Shown: positions 39,159 through 49,815, numbered from the stretch's first letter. The stretch is 64,000 nt of DNA from Zhongshania aquimaris (GCF_019312595.1 NZ_JAHWDQ010000003.1:62001-126000); one strand, 5' to 3'. Notes: generated by a model not told the origin, from the letters alone. Numbers and translations are program-made.

Positions 39159-41531
39159 TCAGGCGTTTAGCTTTTCCGCCAAGAATAGCCAAGTCTCTAA
39201 TACCGAGTCTGGATTTAGCGAAACGCTATCTATGCCCTGTTCCATTAACCACTGCGCAAAATCAGGGTGATCTGACGGGCCCTGTCCGCAAATACCAATA
39301 TATTTGCCGTGTTTTTTACAGGCATCAATGGCCATTTTAAGCAGCGCTTTTACGGCGTCATTGCGCTCATCAAAAAGATGCGCAATCAGACCTGAATCCC
39401 TATCAAGACCTAGAGTAAGCTGGGTTAAGTCGTTTGAGCCGATAGAAAAACCATCAAAGTATTGTAGGAATTGTTCCGCTAATAATGCATTTGCCGGCAA
39501 TTCACACATCATTACCACACGCAGGCCATTCTCGCCGCGCTTCAAGCCATTGGCTTCCAATAACTCGATAACTTGCTTGGCTTCGCCGACGGTACGCACG
39601 AATGGCACCATGATTTCCACATTGGTGAGGTCCATATCATTGCGGACTTTTTTAAGCGCGCGGCACTCCAGTTCAAAGCACTCACGGAAAGAGTCAGAGA
39701 TATAGCGTGATGCACCGCGGAAACCCAGCATGGGGTTCTCTTCCGATGGCTCATACAAGCTACCACCGATAAGGTGAGCGTATTCGTTTGATTTAAAATC
39801 AGACATCCGTACTATGACGCGCTTCGGATAGAAAGCACTGGCGATGGTTGAAATACCCTCTACCAGTTTTTCTACGTAGAACTCGACTGGGCTAGCGTAG
39901 CCTGCAATACGGCGCTTTACGGCCGCCTGCACGTCGCGGGGAATATCGTCGTAATTAATCAGCGCCTTAGGGTGAACGCCAATCATGCGGTTGATAATGA
40001 ATTCCAAACGCGCTAAACCGACTCCGGCGTTTGGATAACCTTGGAAGTCAAACGCGCGATCCGGGTTGCCGACGTTCATCATGACTTTAAAAGGTAGTTC
40101 TGGCATTGCATCCAGTTTGTTGCGATTAATATCAAAGTCCAGAATACCTTCGTACACCATGCCGGTGTCGCCTTCGGCACAAGATACCGTCACAGGCGTT
40201 CCGTCTTTCAATAACTCTGTCGCGTCGCCACAGCCAACGACAGCAGGAATACCCAGTTCACGGGCAATGATAGCTGCGTGACAAGTACGACCGCCGCGAT
40301 TTGTGACAATCGCAGAAGCGCGCTTCATGACCGGCTCCCAGTCCGGATCAGTCATATCAGTAACCAGAACATCGCCCTGCTGTACCTGATCCATTTCGCT
40401 GATGTCGCCAATCACACGCACCGGACCTGCACCGATACGCTGCCCAATCGAGCGCCCTTCACATAATACTGCGCCCTTTTCTTTTAAGAGGTAACGCTCC
40501 ATCAAGGTCGTCGATTCGCGACTCTTAACTGTCTCTGGACGCGCCTGAACGATATACAATTTGCCGTCGTCGCCATCTTTGGCCCACTCGATGTCCATAG
40601 GACGGCCATAGTGTTTTTCGATGGTCATCGCCTGTTTGGCAAGACCGAGTACTTCTTCGTCATTTAAGCAAAAGCGATTGCGATCATCTTCGCTGACATC
40701 TACTGTTTCGACGGATTTGCCGGCACTGGCATCGCTGCCGTAAACCATTTTGATCATCTTGCTACCGAGATTGCGGCGCAACACACCGCGACGATCTTTT
40801 TCTAACGTTGCTTTGTGTACGTAAAATTCATCTGGGTTAACAGCACCTTGTACAACAGTCTCACCCAAGCCATAAGACGCGGTAATAAATACTACGCCGT
40901 CGAAGCCAGATTCAGTATCCATAGAGAACATGACACCGGCAGCGCCGGTATCTGAGCGCACCATGCGCTGGATACCCGCAGACAGAGCCACATCAGCGTG
41001 CTCAAACCCCTGGTGTACACGGTAGGCAATCGCGCGGTCATTGTACAAAGAGGCAAAGACTTCCTTTATCGCGATCATGATATTGTCGAGGCCGCGAATA
41101 TTTAGGAAGGTTTCTTGTTGTCCGGCAAATGAGGCATCTGGCAAGTCCTCAGCGGTTGCCGACGAGCGCACCGCAAATGACATGGCTTCATTGCCATCAA
41201 CCAGTTTCGCGTAGGCATCGACTACAGCAGCATTTAATGCAGAGGGAAACGGCGTTTCTACTATCCACTGACGGATCTTTTTACCAACGACAGCGAGGTT
41301 TTTAACATCATCGATATCAAAACCATCTAACTCAGCGATAATACGATCATTCAAGCCGCTTTGTTGGAGAAAATCGCGAAAGGCGTCTGCAGTGGTCGCA
41401 AAGCCGCCAGGTACTGTCACGCCGACTTGCGAGAGCTGGCTTATCATTTCGCCCAGGGACGCATTTTTGCCGCCAACACGGTCGACATCATTCATTCCAA
41501 GGTCGTTAAACCAGATTACGTATTCAGACAC
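39159..41531 (-). CDS. ppsA: Phosphoenolpyruvate synthase
   Basis: Converts pyruvate, ATP and water to PEP, AMP and phosphate for gluconeogenesis, as needed when growing on fatty acids or alkanes. The N-terminal ATP-binding domain has [10 protein letters not shown] and [22 protein letters not shown]. The phosphohistidine domain has [21 protein letters not shown] (His near residue 420). The C-terminal TIM barrel carries the PEP site ([29 protein letters not shown]). The best start is GTG 41531, with GGGAG seven bases upstream, giving 790 residues that begin [12 protein letters not shown]. It is divergent from its regulator ppsR. Confidence 0.96.
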   Translation of the reverse strand: MSEYVIWFNDLGMNDVDRVGGKNASLGEMISQLSQVGVTVPGGFATTADAFRDFLQQSGLNDRIIAELDGFDIDDVKNLAVVGKKIRQWIVETPFPSALNAAVVDAYAKLVDGNEAMSFAVRSSATAEDLPDASFAGQQETFLNIRGLDNIMIAIKEVFASLYNDRAIAYRVHQGFEHADVALSAGIQRMVRSDTGAAGVMFSMDTESGFDGVVFITASYGLGETVVQGAVNPDEFYVHKATLEKDRRGVLRRNLGSKMIKMVYGSDASAGKSVETVDVSEDDRNRFCLNDEEVLGLAKQAMTIEKHYGRPMDIEWAKDGDDGKLYIVQARPETVKSRESTTLMERYLLKEKGAVLCEGRSIGQRIGAGPVRVIGDISEMDQVQQGDVLVTDMTDPDWEPVMKRASAIVTNRGGRTCHAAIIARELGIPAVVGCGDATELLKDGTPVTVSCAEGDTGMVYEGILDFDINRNKLDAMPELPFKVMMNVGNPDRAFDFQGYPNAGVGLARLEFIINRMIGVHPKALINYDDIPRDVQAAVKRRIAGYASPVEFYVEKLVEGISTIASAFYPKRVIVRMSDFKSNEYAHLIGGSLYEPSEENPMLGFRGASRYISDSFRECFELECRALKKVRNDMDLTNVEIMVPFVRTVGEAKQVIELLEANGLKRGENGLRVVMMCELPANALLAEQFLQYFDGFSIGSNDLTQLTLGLDRDSGLIAHLFDERNDAVKALLKMAIDACKKHGKYIGICGQGPSDHPDFAQWLMEQGIDSVSLNPDSVLETWLFLAEKLNA

Positions 41532-41597
41532 GTTCAATCTCCCATTTTACAAAGCGACCGCATAACGGTTATAAGGGTGCAAGAAATTAACACGGGC

Positions 41598-41617
41598 TAT
41601 ACTAAAGTAAGTTACTT
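41598..41617 (+). promoter_or_regulatory. Sigma-S-like -10 and palindrome before ppsR
   Basis: GCTATACT (core TATACT 41598-41603) has the C at -13 and flanks favoured by sigma-S, with no good -35. AAGTAA-G-TTACTT (41605-41617), a perfect palindrome with a 1-nt centre, covers the expected start site and could be an operator. Confidence 0.4.
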
Positions 41618-41662
41618 GGAAATTCCCGTCGAAAAACTCAGTGCTTTAGGTAAAAAAACTAC

Positions 41663-42481
41663 ATGATTCGTCCGGCCTTTTTTATATCTGACAGTACCGG
41701 CATTACCGCCGAGACCCTCGGTAGCAGTGTTTTAGCGCAATTCGAAAACCAGCAGTTTGAACACATCATTGTTCCCTACGTTGATAACGCTGAAAAAGCG
41801 CGCTCTGCGGTTGAGAAAATCAATCGTGCTGCGGAGGACTGTGGCGTTCAGCCCATCGTCTTCGATACCTTGGTGGATGAAAATCTACGCGCGATTATTG
41901 CCACCAGCAAGGGCTTTATTGTCGATGTGCTTGGCACCTTCATCAGCCAGCTTGAAACAGCCTTTGGTGAAAAGCCCTCGCGTACGGTCGGTCGTGTCCA
42001 AAATGCAGACAAAGACCGTCTGTATAAACACCGAATAGATGCGGTTAACTACGCACTAGACAATGACGATGGCGCGCGGCTTAATCGTTACGATCAGGCT
42101 GAAGTGATCTTGATAGGCGTATCTCGCAGCGGTAAAACGCCCACCTGCTTATACCTCGCCATGCAATCAGGGATCTTTGTGGCCAATTATCCAATAACCG
42201 ATGAAGATATGGAAAGCGACCGTTTACCAAAGGCCTTACTCGATCATCGCAGCCGCCTGTTTGGCCTAACCATTGAGGCTGAGCGTCTGTCTGCCATCCG
42301 TAGTGAACGCCGGCCAGATACCCGCTACGCCTCGCTTCGGCAATGTGAAGATGAGCTGCGACAAGCAGAAGCCATGTTTAAGCGTTTTGGCATTCCCTAT
42401 CTCGATATTACTCACGCATCAGTCGAAGAAATCGCCACGCGAGTACTACTTGACACAGGTTTGCGCGGGCACAAGCGCTAG
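41663..42481 (+). CDS. ppsR: PEP synthase regulatory protein (bifunctional kinase/pyrophosphorylase)
   Basis: 272-residue DUF299 protein that inactivates PEP synthase by ADP-dependent phosphorylation of a Thr next to the catalytic His and reactivates it by phosphate-dependent removal. The start FFISDSTGITAETLG and the P-loop GVSRSGKTPTCLYLA (about residues 150-165) identify it. It lies back to back with its target ppsA, an arrangement conserved in gammaproteobacteria. The next gene's GTG shares the last base of its stop. Confidence 0.95.
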   Translation: MIRPAFFISDSTGITAETLGSSVLAQFENQQFEHIIVPYVDNAEKARSAVEKINRAAEDCGVQPIVFDTLVDENLRAIIATSKGFIVDVLGTFISQLETAFGEKPSRTVGRVQNADKDRLYKHRIDAVNYALDNDDGARLNRYDQAEVILIGVSRSGKTPTCLYLAMQSGIFVANYPITDEDMESDRLPKALLDHRSRLFGLTIEAERLSAIRSERRPDTRYASLRQCEDELRQAEAMFKRFGIPYLDITHASVEEIATRVLLDTGLRGHKR

Positions 42482-43686
42482 TGAGTAAAATGGAAATCAA
42501 TGAAACTGTGAATACCGACAACGCTGACATTGAGTATAGTTATCGCTCAAATACCGCTATGGTTTTGCCCGGCGGTGGCGCACGTGCAGCGTATCAAGTC
42601 GGGGTATTAAAAGCGCTGTCTGAAATCCATGGCCGACGCCCGGGTAACCCCTTTCCAATTCTTGCAGGAACGTCAGCAGGCGGTATAAACGCTGTGTCAC
42701 TGGCTGCCGGCGCTCACCATTTTGCCGGGACCGTTGAAAAGCTTGAAATACTATGGCGAGATTTAACGACCGATAAAATCTATCGCGCTGATTTTTTAGG
42801 GGTATTAAGAAACGCTATACGACTTGCCATCTCTCTATTTAGTGGGGGTTCATCAGCTACCAAGCCTGTTGCCTTGCTAGACAACAGTCCTCTTCGGGAA
42901 ATTCTGGAACAACATCTCAGCTTTGAAAATATTGGCCGCAATATTTTAAATGGCGATTTGGACGCCTTGTGCCTCACCGCCATGAATTATACCCAGGGCG
43001 TGTCTGAGACTTTTTTCCAGGGCGGCCCGCAATACGCTGGCTGGCAGCGCTGGCGGCGGCAAGGCCTAGCAACGCCAATACAAATACAACATTTGATGGC
43101 ATCAACCGCTATTCCCACTATCTTTCCTCCTGCAAAATTGGGTCGCAACTATTACGGTGATGGCGCTTTGCGGCAATTAACACCCATAAGTCCTGTTATC
43201 CATTTAGGAGCCAATCGGGTACTGGTTATACCTGCCAACGGACATAAACGACAATATCCAAAGCTGCCACAAGCAATTAAATCGCCGGGATTTGGCCAAA
43301 TCATTGGTCATCTTTTAAATAGCGCTTTTATTGATAGCATAGAAACGGATATCGAGCGGCTAGAGCGAATTAATGAGCTAGTTCGAATTATTCCAGACGA
43401 AGACCGCGGCATGATGGGTAAAGAACTGCTTCCTATCGACTGCTTGGTTATCAGCCCCAGTGAAGATATCGACAGAATTGCCGACGAACATGTAAATGAA
43501 CTCCCCCGCTCCCTGCGAATGTTTCTGCGGCGCACCGGCAGCACTGGCAATAGTGGTGGCGGCGTGAGTATCGCCTCCTACCTGCTGTTCACCCCCGAGT
43601 ACTGCGGCAAACTTATCGATCTTGGCTATCGAGATGGCATCGCCCAGCGGGCAGAACTAGAGGCGTTTTTATACCGCAGTAAATAG
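42481..43686 (+). CDS. Patatin-like phospholipase
   Basis: 401-residue serine lipase/acyl hydrolase. The oxyanion hole is PGGGARAAYQVG (30-41), the nucleophile elbow GTSAGG (Ser65) and the catalytic Asp in YYGDGALRQ (Asp227), giving the Ser-Asp dyad. No signal peptide, so cytoplasmic or membrane-associated. A hydrophobic stretch near 108-122 (LRNAIRLAISLFSGG) could aid membrane contact. Starts are GTG 42481, overlapping the ppsR stop by one base, or ATG 42490. Coupling with ppsR may be accidental. The lipid substrate is unknown. Confidence 0.88.
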   Translation: MSKMEINETVNTDNADIEYSYRSNTAMVLPGGGARAAYQVGVLKALSEIHGRRPGNPFPILAGTSAGGINAVSLAAGAHHFAGTVEKLEILWRDLTTDKIYRADFLGVLRNAIRLAISLFSGGSSATKPVALLDNSPLREILEQHLSFENIGRNILNGDLDALCLTAMNYTQGVSETFFQGGPQYAGWQRWRRQGLATPIQIQHLMASTAIPTIFPPAKLGRNYYGDGALRQLTPISPVIHLGANRVLVIPANGHKRQYPKLPQAIKSPGFGQIIGHLLNSAFIDSIETDIERLERINELVRIIPDEDRGMMGKELLPIDCLVISPSEDIDRIADEHVNELPRSLRMFLRRTGSTGNSGGGVSIASYLLFTPEYCGKLIDLGYRDGIAQRAELEAFLYRSK

Positions 43687-43742
43687 AATACATCTGTCGC
43701 GTCTTACTCCCCGTATAAGCTCTATAGACACTGGAGCTTCGT

Positions 43743-45548
43743 ATGTTGTACACCTACAAAATCCCGAGCTTGATTCTCTTAGCAATGCTGCATTTTGCCA
43801 TTCCGGTGCACGCAGCAGACAACGCCATTATTTCTTGGCGAGACTGGAGCCCGCAGGTTTTTAGCGAGGCAAAGAAAAGCGGCAAACATATCATTTTGAA
43901 TGTAGAAGCCGTGTGGTGCCATTGGTGTCACGTCATGGATCAAAAGACCTACGCCAATCCTGCTGTCGCCGCCGCAATTGCTAAAAACTACATTGCGATA
44001 AAAGTTGATCACGACGCCAACCCGGAAATTGCTGCACGCTACCGGGCCTGGGGATGGCCCGCCACCATTTTTTACAATAGCGACGGCGTAGAAATAGTTA
44101 AACGGGCCGGCTATATCCCGCCCGAATCAATGACCGCACTGCTTTTAGCCATTGTCCGCGACCCATCGCCAGAGAGAGTCGTCGGTGCGATTAGCATTAC
44201 AAATCCGCGCAGCAGTTTAACGGTCGATGATAAAGCTACGCTAATCGCGATGCACAAAAGTAGCTTTGACGCTAAGTCTGGCAGTCTTGCTATCGCCATG
44301 AAGTTTATCGACCCCGACTCGGTTGAGTACGCCCTTTTGAGTGGGATGGCCGGAGATAATAGCGAGTTGGCCCGAGCCAATAAAACCTTAACCGCAGCGC
44401 TAAAGCTAGAAGACCCGGAATGGTTTGGTTTTTATCAATACTCTACCCACGGGGATTGGGATCATCCGCATTATGAGAAAATTATGCGCACCCAAACCCG
44501 CCATATTAGGCTTTATGCGCAAGCTTACGCAGCTAACCAAAACCAAACGTACAAAACGGCAGCAGAAAACACCCTTATCTATCTGAATCGGTTTTTAAAG
44601 GCACCAAATGGTGGCTATTACACCAGCCAAGATGCCGATTTAATTCAGGGGCAAAAGAGCGCAAATTACTTTGCACTGAAAGATAAACAACGCCTTGCCT
44701 TGGGTATTCCACGTGTCGACGAACATCGCTACACAAAGGAAAATGCGAGTTTGATTTCGGCGCTAACGCGGCTTTACAGCGCCACAAATAATATAGCCAT
44801 CAAAACCGAAGCACTGGCTATTGGGGAGTGGTTGTTAGCCAGCCGCCAACGCAAAGACGGTGGTTTCAACCATGGCAATAGTGACAACAATAGCCATGCT
44901 GACAGTAAATTATTCTTGGCTGATAATATTAGTGCAGTCGCTGCATTGACTGATTTATATGAGATAAGCGCAGACAGAAAATGGCTTAAACAGGCCATCG
45001 CCACGGCGGACACTATCCGTGAAAATATATTCTCCAGCGAGCTCGCCGGTCTAGCTGCAGCCAGTATCGACAAAAGCGATCCTTTGGCGCCCTACGTCGA
45101 CTTGGAAGAAAATATTTTAGCGGCCCGTGTACTCAATACACTGCATCACTACAGCGGCCGTGCCATAGATAAAACTCTCGCAGACAAGGCTATGGCTTAC
45201 CTAACTAACAGTGCAGTGATTGCCAGTCGTTATACTGAAGCGGGAATTTTACTAGCTGATGCGGAGCTAAATCGCGATCCGCTTCACCTCGTCATCGTTG
45301 GCCCAAAATCCGATACTAACGCGGCCGCACTATTCAGTGCAGCGCTCGCGAACTATCAAAGCTACCGACGCATTGAATGGTGGGATCGCAGCGAGGGCGA
45401 ATTGATTAACCACGATGTAGAGTATCCAGAATTGGCCAAGTCAGCCGCATTTGTATGCAATGACCAACGCTGTTCAACGCCAATCTACACAGCGAAAGAA
45501 ATACCCGAAGTGATAGCGTTGATAGAAGGTATAAAAGCGAACCGCTAA
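43743..45548 (+). CDS. Exported DUF255 thioredoxin-fold protein with a helical-barrel C-terminus
   Basis: 601 residues with a Sec signal peptide (cleavage near VHA-AD, residue 24). The thioredoxin-like N-terminal domain (about 28-135) has the SSP411/YyaL signature VEAVWCHWCHVMDQKTY, with Cys59 and Cys62. The remainder (about 180-590) is mostly helical and resembles the (alpha/alpha)6 barrel of that family: GGYYTSQDAD, GGFNHGNSDNN, FLADNISAVAALTDLYE. Typical YyaL/SPATA20 proteins are cytosolic and longer, so a periplasmic version is unusual. GGAG before the ATG supports the start. Function unknown; a disulfide or sugar-related role is speculation. Confidence 0.8.
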   Translation: MLYTYKIPSLILLAMLHFAIPVHAADNAIISWRDWSPQVFSEAKKSGKHIILNVEAVWCHWCHVMDQKTYANPAVAAAIAKNYIAIKVDHDANPEIAARYRAWGWPATIFYNSDGVEIVKRAGYIPPESMTALLLAIVRDPSPERVVGAISITNPRSSLTVDDKATLIAMHKSSFDAKSGSLAIAMKFIDPDSVEYALLSGMAGDNSELARANKTLTAALKLEDPEWFGFYQYSTHGDWDHPHYEKIMRTQTRHIRLYAQAYAANQNQTYKTAAENTLIYLNRFLKAPNGGYYTSQDADLIQGQKSANYFALKDKQRLALGIPRVDEHRYTKENASLISALTRLYSATNNIAIKTEALAIGEWLLASRQRKDGGFNHGNSDNNSHADSKLFLADNISAVAALTDLYEISADRKWLKQAIATADTIRENIFSSELAGLAAASIDKSDPLAPYVDLEENILAARVLNTLHHYSGRAIDKTLADKAMAYLTNSAVIASRYTEAGILLADAELNRDPLHLVIVGPKSDTNAAALFSAALANYQSYRRIEWWDRSEGELINHDVEYPELAKSAAFVCNDQRCSTPIYTAKEIPEVIALIEGIKANR

Positions 45549-45553
45549 ATGAG

Positions 45554-46000
45554 TTACTTCACGCCGACAATGGCGTATAGCCCTTTAAAGCGAACCGCAA
45601 CCTCGCCATCGACGATGATTTCGGACTGAAGATCTATTTTCGCTTTACCCCGCTCATCAAAGCGATCGAAAAAATGTTCCCAATGCTTTTCATCTGTCGC
45701 AATTGAGCTGGCGACAATGTCTCCGGTCACCGGACGAAGGTACTCAATGGAGGCCTCAGCAACGACGATGTCAGGATCAAGCCCGTAATCCACGCAGCGC
45801 ATATAGACCATGCCCCAGCACGCCATTACCGCCACCACATAAATGCTGCCGCCAAAGGCAGTGAGTTTGTCATTAATGCTGGGCGCCAATGGCGCGTGTA
45901 ATCGCAGACTACTGCCGTCGTAGTTCTCAACACGAATTTGCATGTGTTGGGCAGTTGGCAGGTATTTAGCAATAAAATCGTCTAGCGCCTTACCACTCAT
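45554..46000 (-). CDS. Hotdog-fold thioesterase-like protein (YiiD C-terminal type)
   Basis: 148-residue protein with a single hotdog domain: LHAPLAPSINDKLTAFGGSIYVVAVMACWGMVY (central helix), then ASIEYLRPVTGDIVASSIA. This matches the putative thioesterase domain found at the C-terminus of E. coli YiiD. It starts 3 bp after meaB and is therefore probably the last gene of the propionate operon, where it might clear off-pathway acyl-CoAs. That role is inference from position. Confidence 0.75.
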   Translation of the reverse strand: MSGKALDDFIAKYLPTAQHMQIRVENYDGSSLRLHAPLAPSINDKLTAFGGSIYVVAVMACWGMVYMRCVDYGLDPDIVVAEASIEYLRPVTGDIVASSIATDEKHWEHFFDRFDERGKAKIDLQSEIIVDGEVAVRFKGLYAIVGVK

Positions 46001-46003
46001 TTA

Positions 46004-46975
46004 TCAGGCTTCCGGCTTAAACAAAAGATTAATCAATTGCATTGCCGCGAGATACGGTGTGGTTTCACCTTCCGTCACCTTTTTATTAAGTTCAGGTAGC
46101 AGCACTTTGACTTCGGGATTCTGCTTGAGCTTCATATCAAGCATTTCATGTAGCAGTTTGTTCATCCACTCACGGGCCTGGCGCGAGCGTTTTTCCTGCA
46201 AGGAACCATTTTTAGTGGCATCAATTTTAAAGCCACTAATCATGCCCCATATCGCTTCGATATTTTCGTTTTTCAAAGCCGAACAACTCATTACCTGTGG
46301 CGTCCAGAAGCTGTTCTGCCGCAGGAGATGCAAGGCATTTTCGTAGTGACGTCGAGTTTGCTGAGCGAGATTGATACTTTCGCCGTCAGCCTTATTAATA
46401 ACCAACGCATCCGCAAGTTCAATAATGCCTTTTTTAATGCCCTGCAATTCATCACCGGCATTGGGCAACATCAGTACCATAAAGAAATCGACCATGCTGG
46501 CGACTTCATATTCAGACTGACCGACACCCACGGTTTCCACCAAAATCACGTCATAACCTGCCGCTTCACAGAGCAACATGGTTTCACGGGTTTTCTGCGC
46601 AACACCGCCAAGCGAACCCTCTGATGGCGACGGACGAATAAACGCGTCTTTACTCCGCGATAGCAATTCCATTCGGGTTTTATCACCCAAAATAGATCCA
46701 CCCGCGATGGGTGAACTCGGGTCAACTGCCAATACCGCAACACGCTTGCCCTGGCTTAATAAATACAAACCAAAGGCTTCTATAAACGTGGATTTACCCA
46801 CCCCAGGGATACCGGTAATGCCAATACGAATACTATTCCCGGTCGCGGGAAGAAGCTGTTCTAAGAGTAATTGCGCTTCGCTGCGGTGTTCCACGCGTTT
46901 ACTCTCGACTAAGGTGATGGCCTTGGCGAGAGCGCGGGAGTTACCGGCTTGGAGAGCTTGGATGTCTATAGCCAT
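46004..46975 (-). CDS. meaB: Methylmalonyl-CoA mutase-associated GTPase MeaB
   Basis: G3E-type GTPase (323 residues; older name ArgK) that gates adenosylcobalamin loading and protects the mutase from inactivation. Walker A is GIPGVGKST (55-63), followed by VLAVDPSSPIAGGSILGDKTRM, the ETVGVGQSE switch and NKADG for guanine binding. The C-terminal dimerisation arm is present. It lies downstream of the mutase gene; the 83-bp gap between them contains a palindromic repeat. Confidence 0.94.
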   Translation of the reverse strand: MAIDIQALQAGNSRALAKAITLVESKRVEHRSEAQLLLEQLLPATGNSIRIGITGIPGVGKSTFIEAFGLYLLSQGKRVAVLAVDPSSPIAGGSILGDKTRMELLSRSKDAFIRPSPSEGSLGGVAQKTRETMLLCEAAGYDVILVETVGVGQSEYEVASMVDFFMVLMLPNAGDELQGIKKGIIELADALVINKADGESINLAQQTRRHYENALHLLRQNSFWTPQVMSCSALKNENIEAIWGMISGFKIDATKNGSLQEKRSRQAREWMNKLLHEMLDMKLKQNPEVKVLLPELNKKVTEGETTPYLAAMQLINLLFKPEA

Positions 46976-46985
46976 AATTGCACTA

Positions 46986-47048
46986 CGCTAAATGGAAGAC
47001 GGGAAACGCAAAACCGCACTAGTAGCGTTTTCCGTCTCCCGTAAAGCG
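46986..47048. repeat. Palindromic repeat, copy 1 (imperfect)
   Basis: Arms 46986-47009 (CGCTAAATGGAAGACGGGAA...) and 47025-47048 pair at 19 of 24 positions around a 15-nt loop. The sequence CTAAATGG(A/G)AGACGGGAAACGC recurs at 56903-56924. It sits between the mutase stop and the meaB start, inside the operon. Confidence 0.7.
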
Positions 47049-47058
47049 TCTTCCGTTA

Positions 47059-49218
47059 TTAGCCCTTATACGCCTCATTCACAGCATCCAACACACCCCG
47101 TGCGGCTAGTGGGATTTTGGTACCAGGACCAAAAATACCTTTCACACCAGCTTGGGTTAAGAAGTCATAGTCTTGACGTGGAATAACCCCGCCCGCGATA
47201 ACGATGATGTCATCTGCGCCGACTTTCTTAAGCTCTGCGATTAATTCTGGAATCAGGGTTTTATGACCCGCCGCCTGTGAAGATACACCAACTACGTGCA
47301 CGTCGTTTTCCACAGCCTGCTTGGCGACTTCTTCTGGTGTTGAGAACATAGGCGATAAGTCGATATCAAAGCCGACGTCAGCAAAGGCGGTTGCAATAAC
47401 TTTGGCGCCGCGATCGTGACCGTCTTGGCCCATTTTACAAACCAACATGCGTGGGCGACGACCGTGTTTCTCGCTGAACTCTTCGATATCTTTGGTAATG
47501 CCCTGCCAGTTTTCGTCATCCTGATAAGCGCTGCCGTAAACGCCAGACACCGTTTGTGCCTGTGCATTAAAGCGGCCGAATTCACGTTCCATCGCGAAGG
47601 AAATCTCCCCAACCGTTGCGCGCAATCGGGTTGCTTTTACCGCGAGATCCAGCAAATTGCCCTCACCCGTTACTGCACACTGGTAAATAGCTTCCAAGGC
47701 ATCTTCAACCGCAGCTTCGTCACGCTCTGCACGAATCCGCGCTAGCGCCGCGACTTGCGATTCACGCACCGCATTGTTGTCGATGTCTAAAACCTCGACG
47801 TCGTCTTCTTCGGCCAAGGTGTATTTGTTTACGCCGACGATCACGTCTTCGCCGCGGTCAATACGAGCTTGCTTGCGGGCCGCAGATTCTTCGATACGCA
47901 GCTTAGGCAAACCGGTTTCGATCGCCTTGGCCATGCCGCCCTTTTCTTCTACTTCTTGGATCAGTTCCCAAGCGCGGTCGGCGATGTCTTTGGTTAGCGA
48001 TTCCATCATGTACGAACCACCCCAAGGATCAACAACCTTGGTGATACCGGTTTCTTCTTGAATGATTAACTGAGTATTACGTGCAATACGCGAAGAGAAC
48101 TGGGTTGGCAGTGCTATCGCCTCGTCCAATGCGTTGGTGTGTAGCGACTGAGTACCGCCAAATACCGCTGCCATCGCTTCAATCGTGGTACGAACGATGT
48201 TGTTATAGGGGTCCTGTTCGGTCAGCGACCAGCCCGAGGTTTGGCTGTGGGTACGCAGCATTTTTGAGCGCGAGTTTTTAGGCTCAAACTCACTCACAAT
48301 TTTAGACCACAACAAACGCGCGGCACGCATTTTGGCGATTTCCATATAGAAATTCATGCCAATGCCCCAGAAGAAAGACAGGCGGCCCGCGAATTTGTCG
48401 ATATCCAAGCCGGCAGCAATCGCCGTGCGGATATACTCTTTACCGTCAGCGAGCGTATACGCCAGCTCAAGCGCGGCATCGGCGCCGGCTTCTTGAATGT
48501 GGTAGCCCGAAATCGAAATAGTGTTGAATTTCGGCATATTGTCAGAGGCGTAAGCAATGATATCGCCGATAATTTTCATTGAGGGCAGCGGTGGGTAAAT
48601 ATAGGTATTCCGCACCATGAATTCTTTCAGGATATCGTTTTGGATCGTGCCTGACAGCTGATCCTGACCCACGCCCTGCTCTTCTGCAGCTACGATATAC
48701 CCAGCTAGAACCGGTAATACAGCGCCGTTCATGGTCATAGAAACAGAGACTTTATCCAGCGGGATTTCGTTGAATAGCACTTTCATGTCTTCAACAGAGT
48801 CGATCGCCACACCGGCCTTGCCGACGTCGCCAGTAACACGCGGATGGTCTGAGTCGTAACCACGGTGAGTTGCCAAGTCAAACGCAACTGACACGCCCTG
48901 GCCACCTGCCGCTAGCGCTTTGCGATAAAACGCATTGGATTCTTCTGCGGTCGAGAACCCCGCGTACTGACGGATCGTCCAGGGACGGCCAGCATACATG
49001 GTGGGTTGCGGGCCGCGAATAAAGGGCTCTACCCCAGGCAAAGTATTTGTATATGGCAGATCCTGGATATCTTCCTTGGTGTACAACGGCTTGACGTCAA
49101 TGCCTTCGGGAGTGTGCCACACTAAATCATCGAGGGTCTGCTTGCCTTTGGCGAGGGTTTTGTTCGCCATTGCCTTCCACTCGTCTACGGAAGTCTCGGG
49201 AGCTTTGTAATCAGCCAT
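47059..49218 (-). CDS. scpA: Methylmalonyl-CoA mutase (single-chain, B12-dependent)
   Basis: Rearranges (R)-methylmalonyl-CoA to succinyl-CoA using adenosylcobalamin. The 719-residue protein holds the TIM barrel ([36 protein letters not shown] near the N-terminus; the substrate region around [10 protein letters not shown]) and the C-terminal cobalamin domain with [11 protein letters not shown] (axial His601) and [12 protein letters not shown]. It is the homodimeric large-subunit type and needs no small subunit. No cobalamin riboswitch is apparent upstream. The order of transcription is carboxyltransferase, biotin carboxylase, epimerase, mutase, meaB. Confidence 0.96.
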   Translation of the reverse strand: MADYKAPETSVDEWKAMANKTLAKGKQTLDDLVWHTPEGIDVKPLYTKEDIQDLPYTNTLPGVEPFIRGPQPTMYAGRPWTIRQYAGFSTAEESNAFYRKALAAGGQGVSVAFDLATHRGYDSDHPRVTGDVGKAGVAIDSVEDMKVLFNEIPLDKVSVSMTMNGAVLPVLAGYIVAAEEQGVGQDQLSGTIQNDILKEFMVRNTYIYPPLPSMKIIGDIIAYASDNMPKFNTISISGYHIQEAGADAALELAYTLADGKEYIRTAIAAGLDIDKFAGRLSFFWGIGMNFYMEIAKMRAARLLWSKIVSEFEPKNSRSKMLRTHSQTSGWSLTEQDPYNNIVRTTIEAMAAVFGGTQSLHTNALDEAIALPTQFSSRIARNTQLIIQEETGITKVVDPWGGSYMMESLTKDIADRAWELIQEVEEKGGMAKAIETGLPKLRIEESAARKQARIDRGEDVIVGVNKYTLAEEDDVEVLDIDNNAVRESQVAALARIRAERDEAAVEDALEAIYQCAVTGEGNLLDLAVKATRLRATVGEISFAMEREFGRFNAQAQTVSGVYGSAYQDDENWQGITKDIEEFSEKHGRRPRMLVCKMGQDGHDRGAKVIATAFADVGFDIDLSPMFSTPEEVAKQAVENDVHVVGVSSQAAGHKTLIPELIAELKKVGADDIIVIAGGVIPRQDYDFLTQAGVKGIFGPGTKIPLAARGVLDAVNEAYKG

Positions 49219-49344
49219 ACTTGTACCTGTCAGTTTTCAATGAGAGTCAGTGTTTCGGGAAGCGTTTTCATTCAACACTTCCCTGTTAAAACATTATCGT
49301 GCCGCTTATATGTATCACCACCTGATACGTGGCATCTATCTAAA

Positions 49345-49758
49345 TTAGTGGTGATCATCTCCCGGCTGGCTTAACTCGATGAGCACGCCATCACAGGATT
49401 TAGGATGAATAAAGATCACTTGGCAATTGTGCGCGCCAAGGGAAGGCGCGTCGCTAAGGAATTGATAGCCAAGTGCCTTTAAGCGCGCCACATCAGCCAC
49501 GATATCGTCGGTACTAAAACACAGATGATGTAGGCCACCGGGTTTTTTCTCAAGATATTTGGCTATCGGGCCTTCGCCCCGCAATGGGCTAACTAACTCA
49601 ATGCTGGTAGATTTAAGGGGGAAAAATGCGGTAGAGGTTTTCGCCGTTTCAACGTCTTCGGTGCCCTCGTATGTCAGGCCAAAATCTTCTAAAAAGCGCT
49701 TGATGGCTTTGTCTAAATCGGGAACCGCGACGGCAATATGATCAAGTCCAGTAATCAT
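49345..49758 (-). CDS. mce: Methylmalonyl-CoA epimerase
   Basis: 137-residue vicinal-oxygen-chelate (glyoxalase-like) metalloenzyme that interconverts (S)- and (R)-methylmalonyl-CoA. Metal ligands are expected in GLDHIAVAVPDL (His7), GGLHHLCFSTDD and the C-terminal GVLIELSQP Glu. Length and motifs match the family. It links the carboxylase upstream to the mutase downstream, 126 bp away; a GGGAAG/CTTCCC foldback lies in that gap. Confidence 0.94.
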   Translation of the reverse strand: MITGLDHIAVAVPDLDKAIKRFLEDFGLTYEGTEDVETAKTSTAFFPLKSTSIELVSPLRGEGPIAKYLEKKPGGLHHLCFSTDDIVADVARLKALGYQFLSDAPSLGAHNCQVIFIHPKSCDGVLIELSQPGDDHH

Positions 49759-49815
49759 CTGAATACTCCTAATTGTCTGAGTAGCCGGCAGCGCAATGCC
49801 GCCGGCTCATGGCAT

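Noticed and set aside
49219-49344. Possible cobalamin riboswitch before methylmalonyl-CoA mutase
   Set aside because: The spacer has a GGGAAG/CTTCCC foldback but no B12-box-like conserved core and is far too short for a cobalamin riboswitch.
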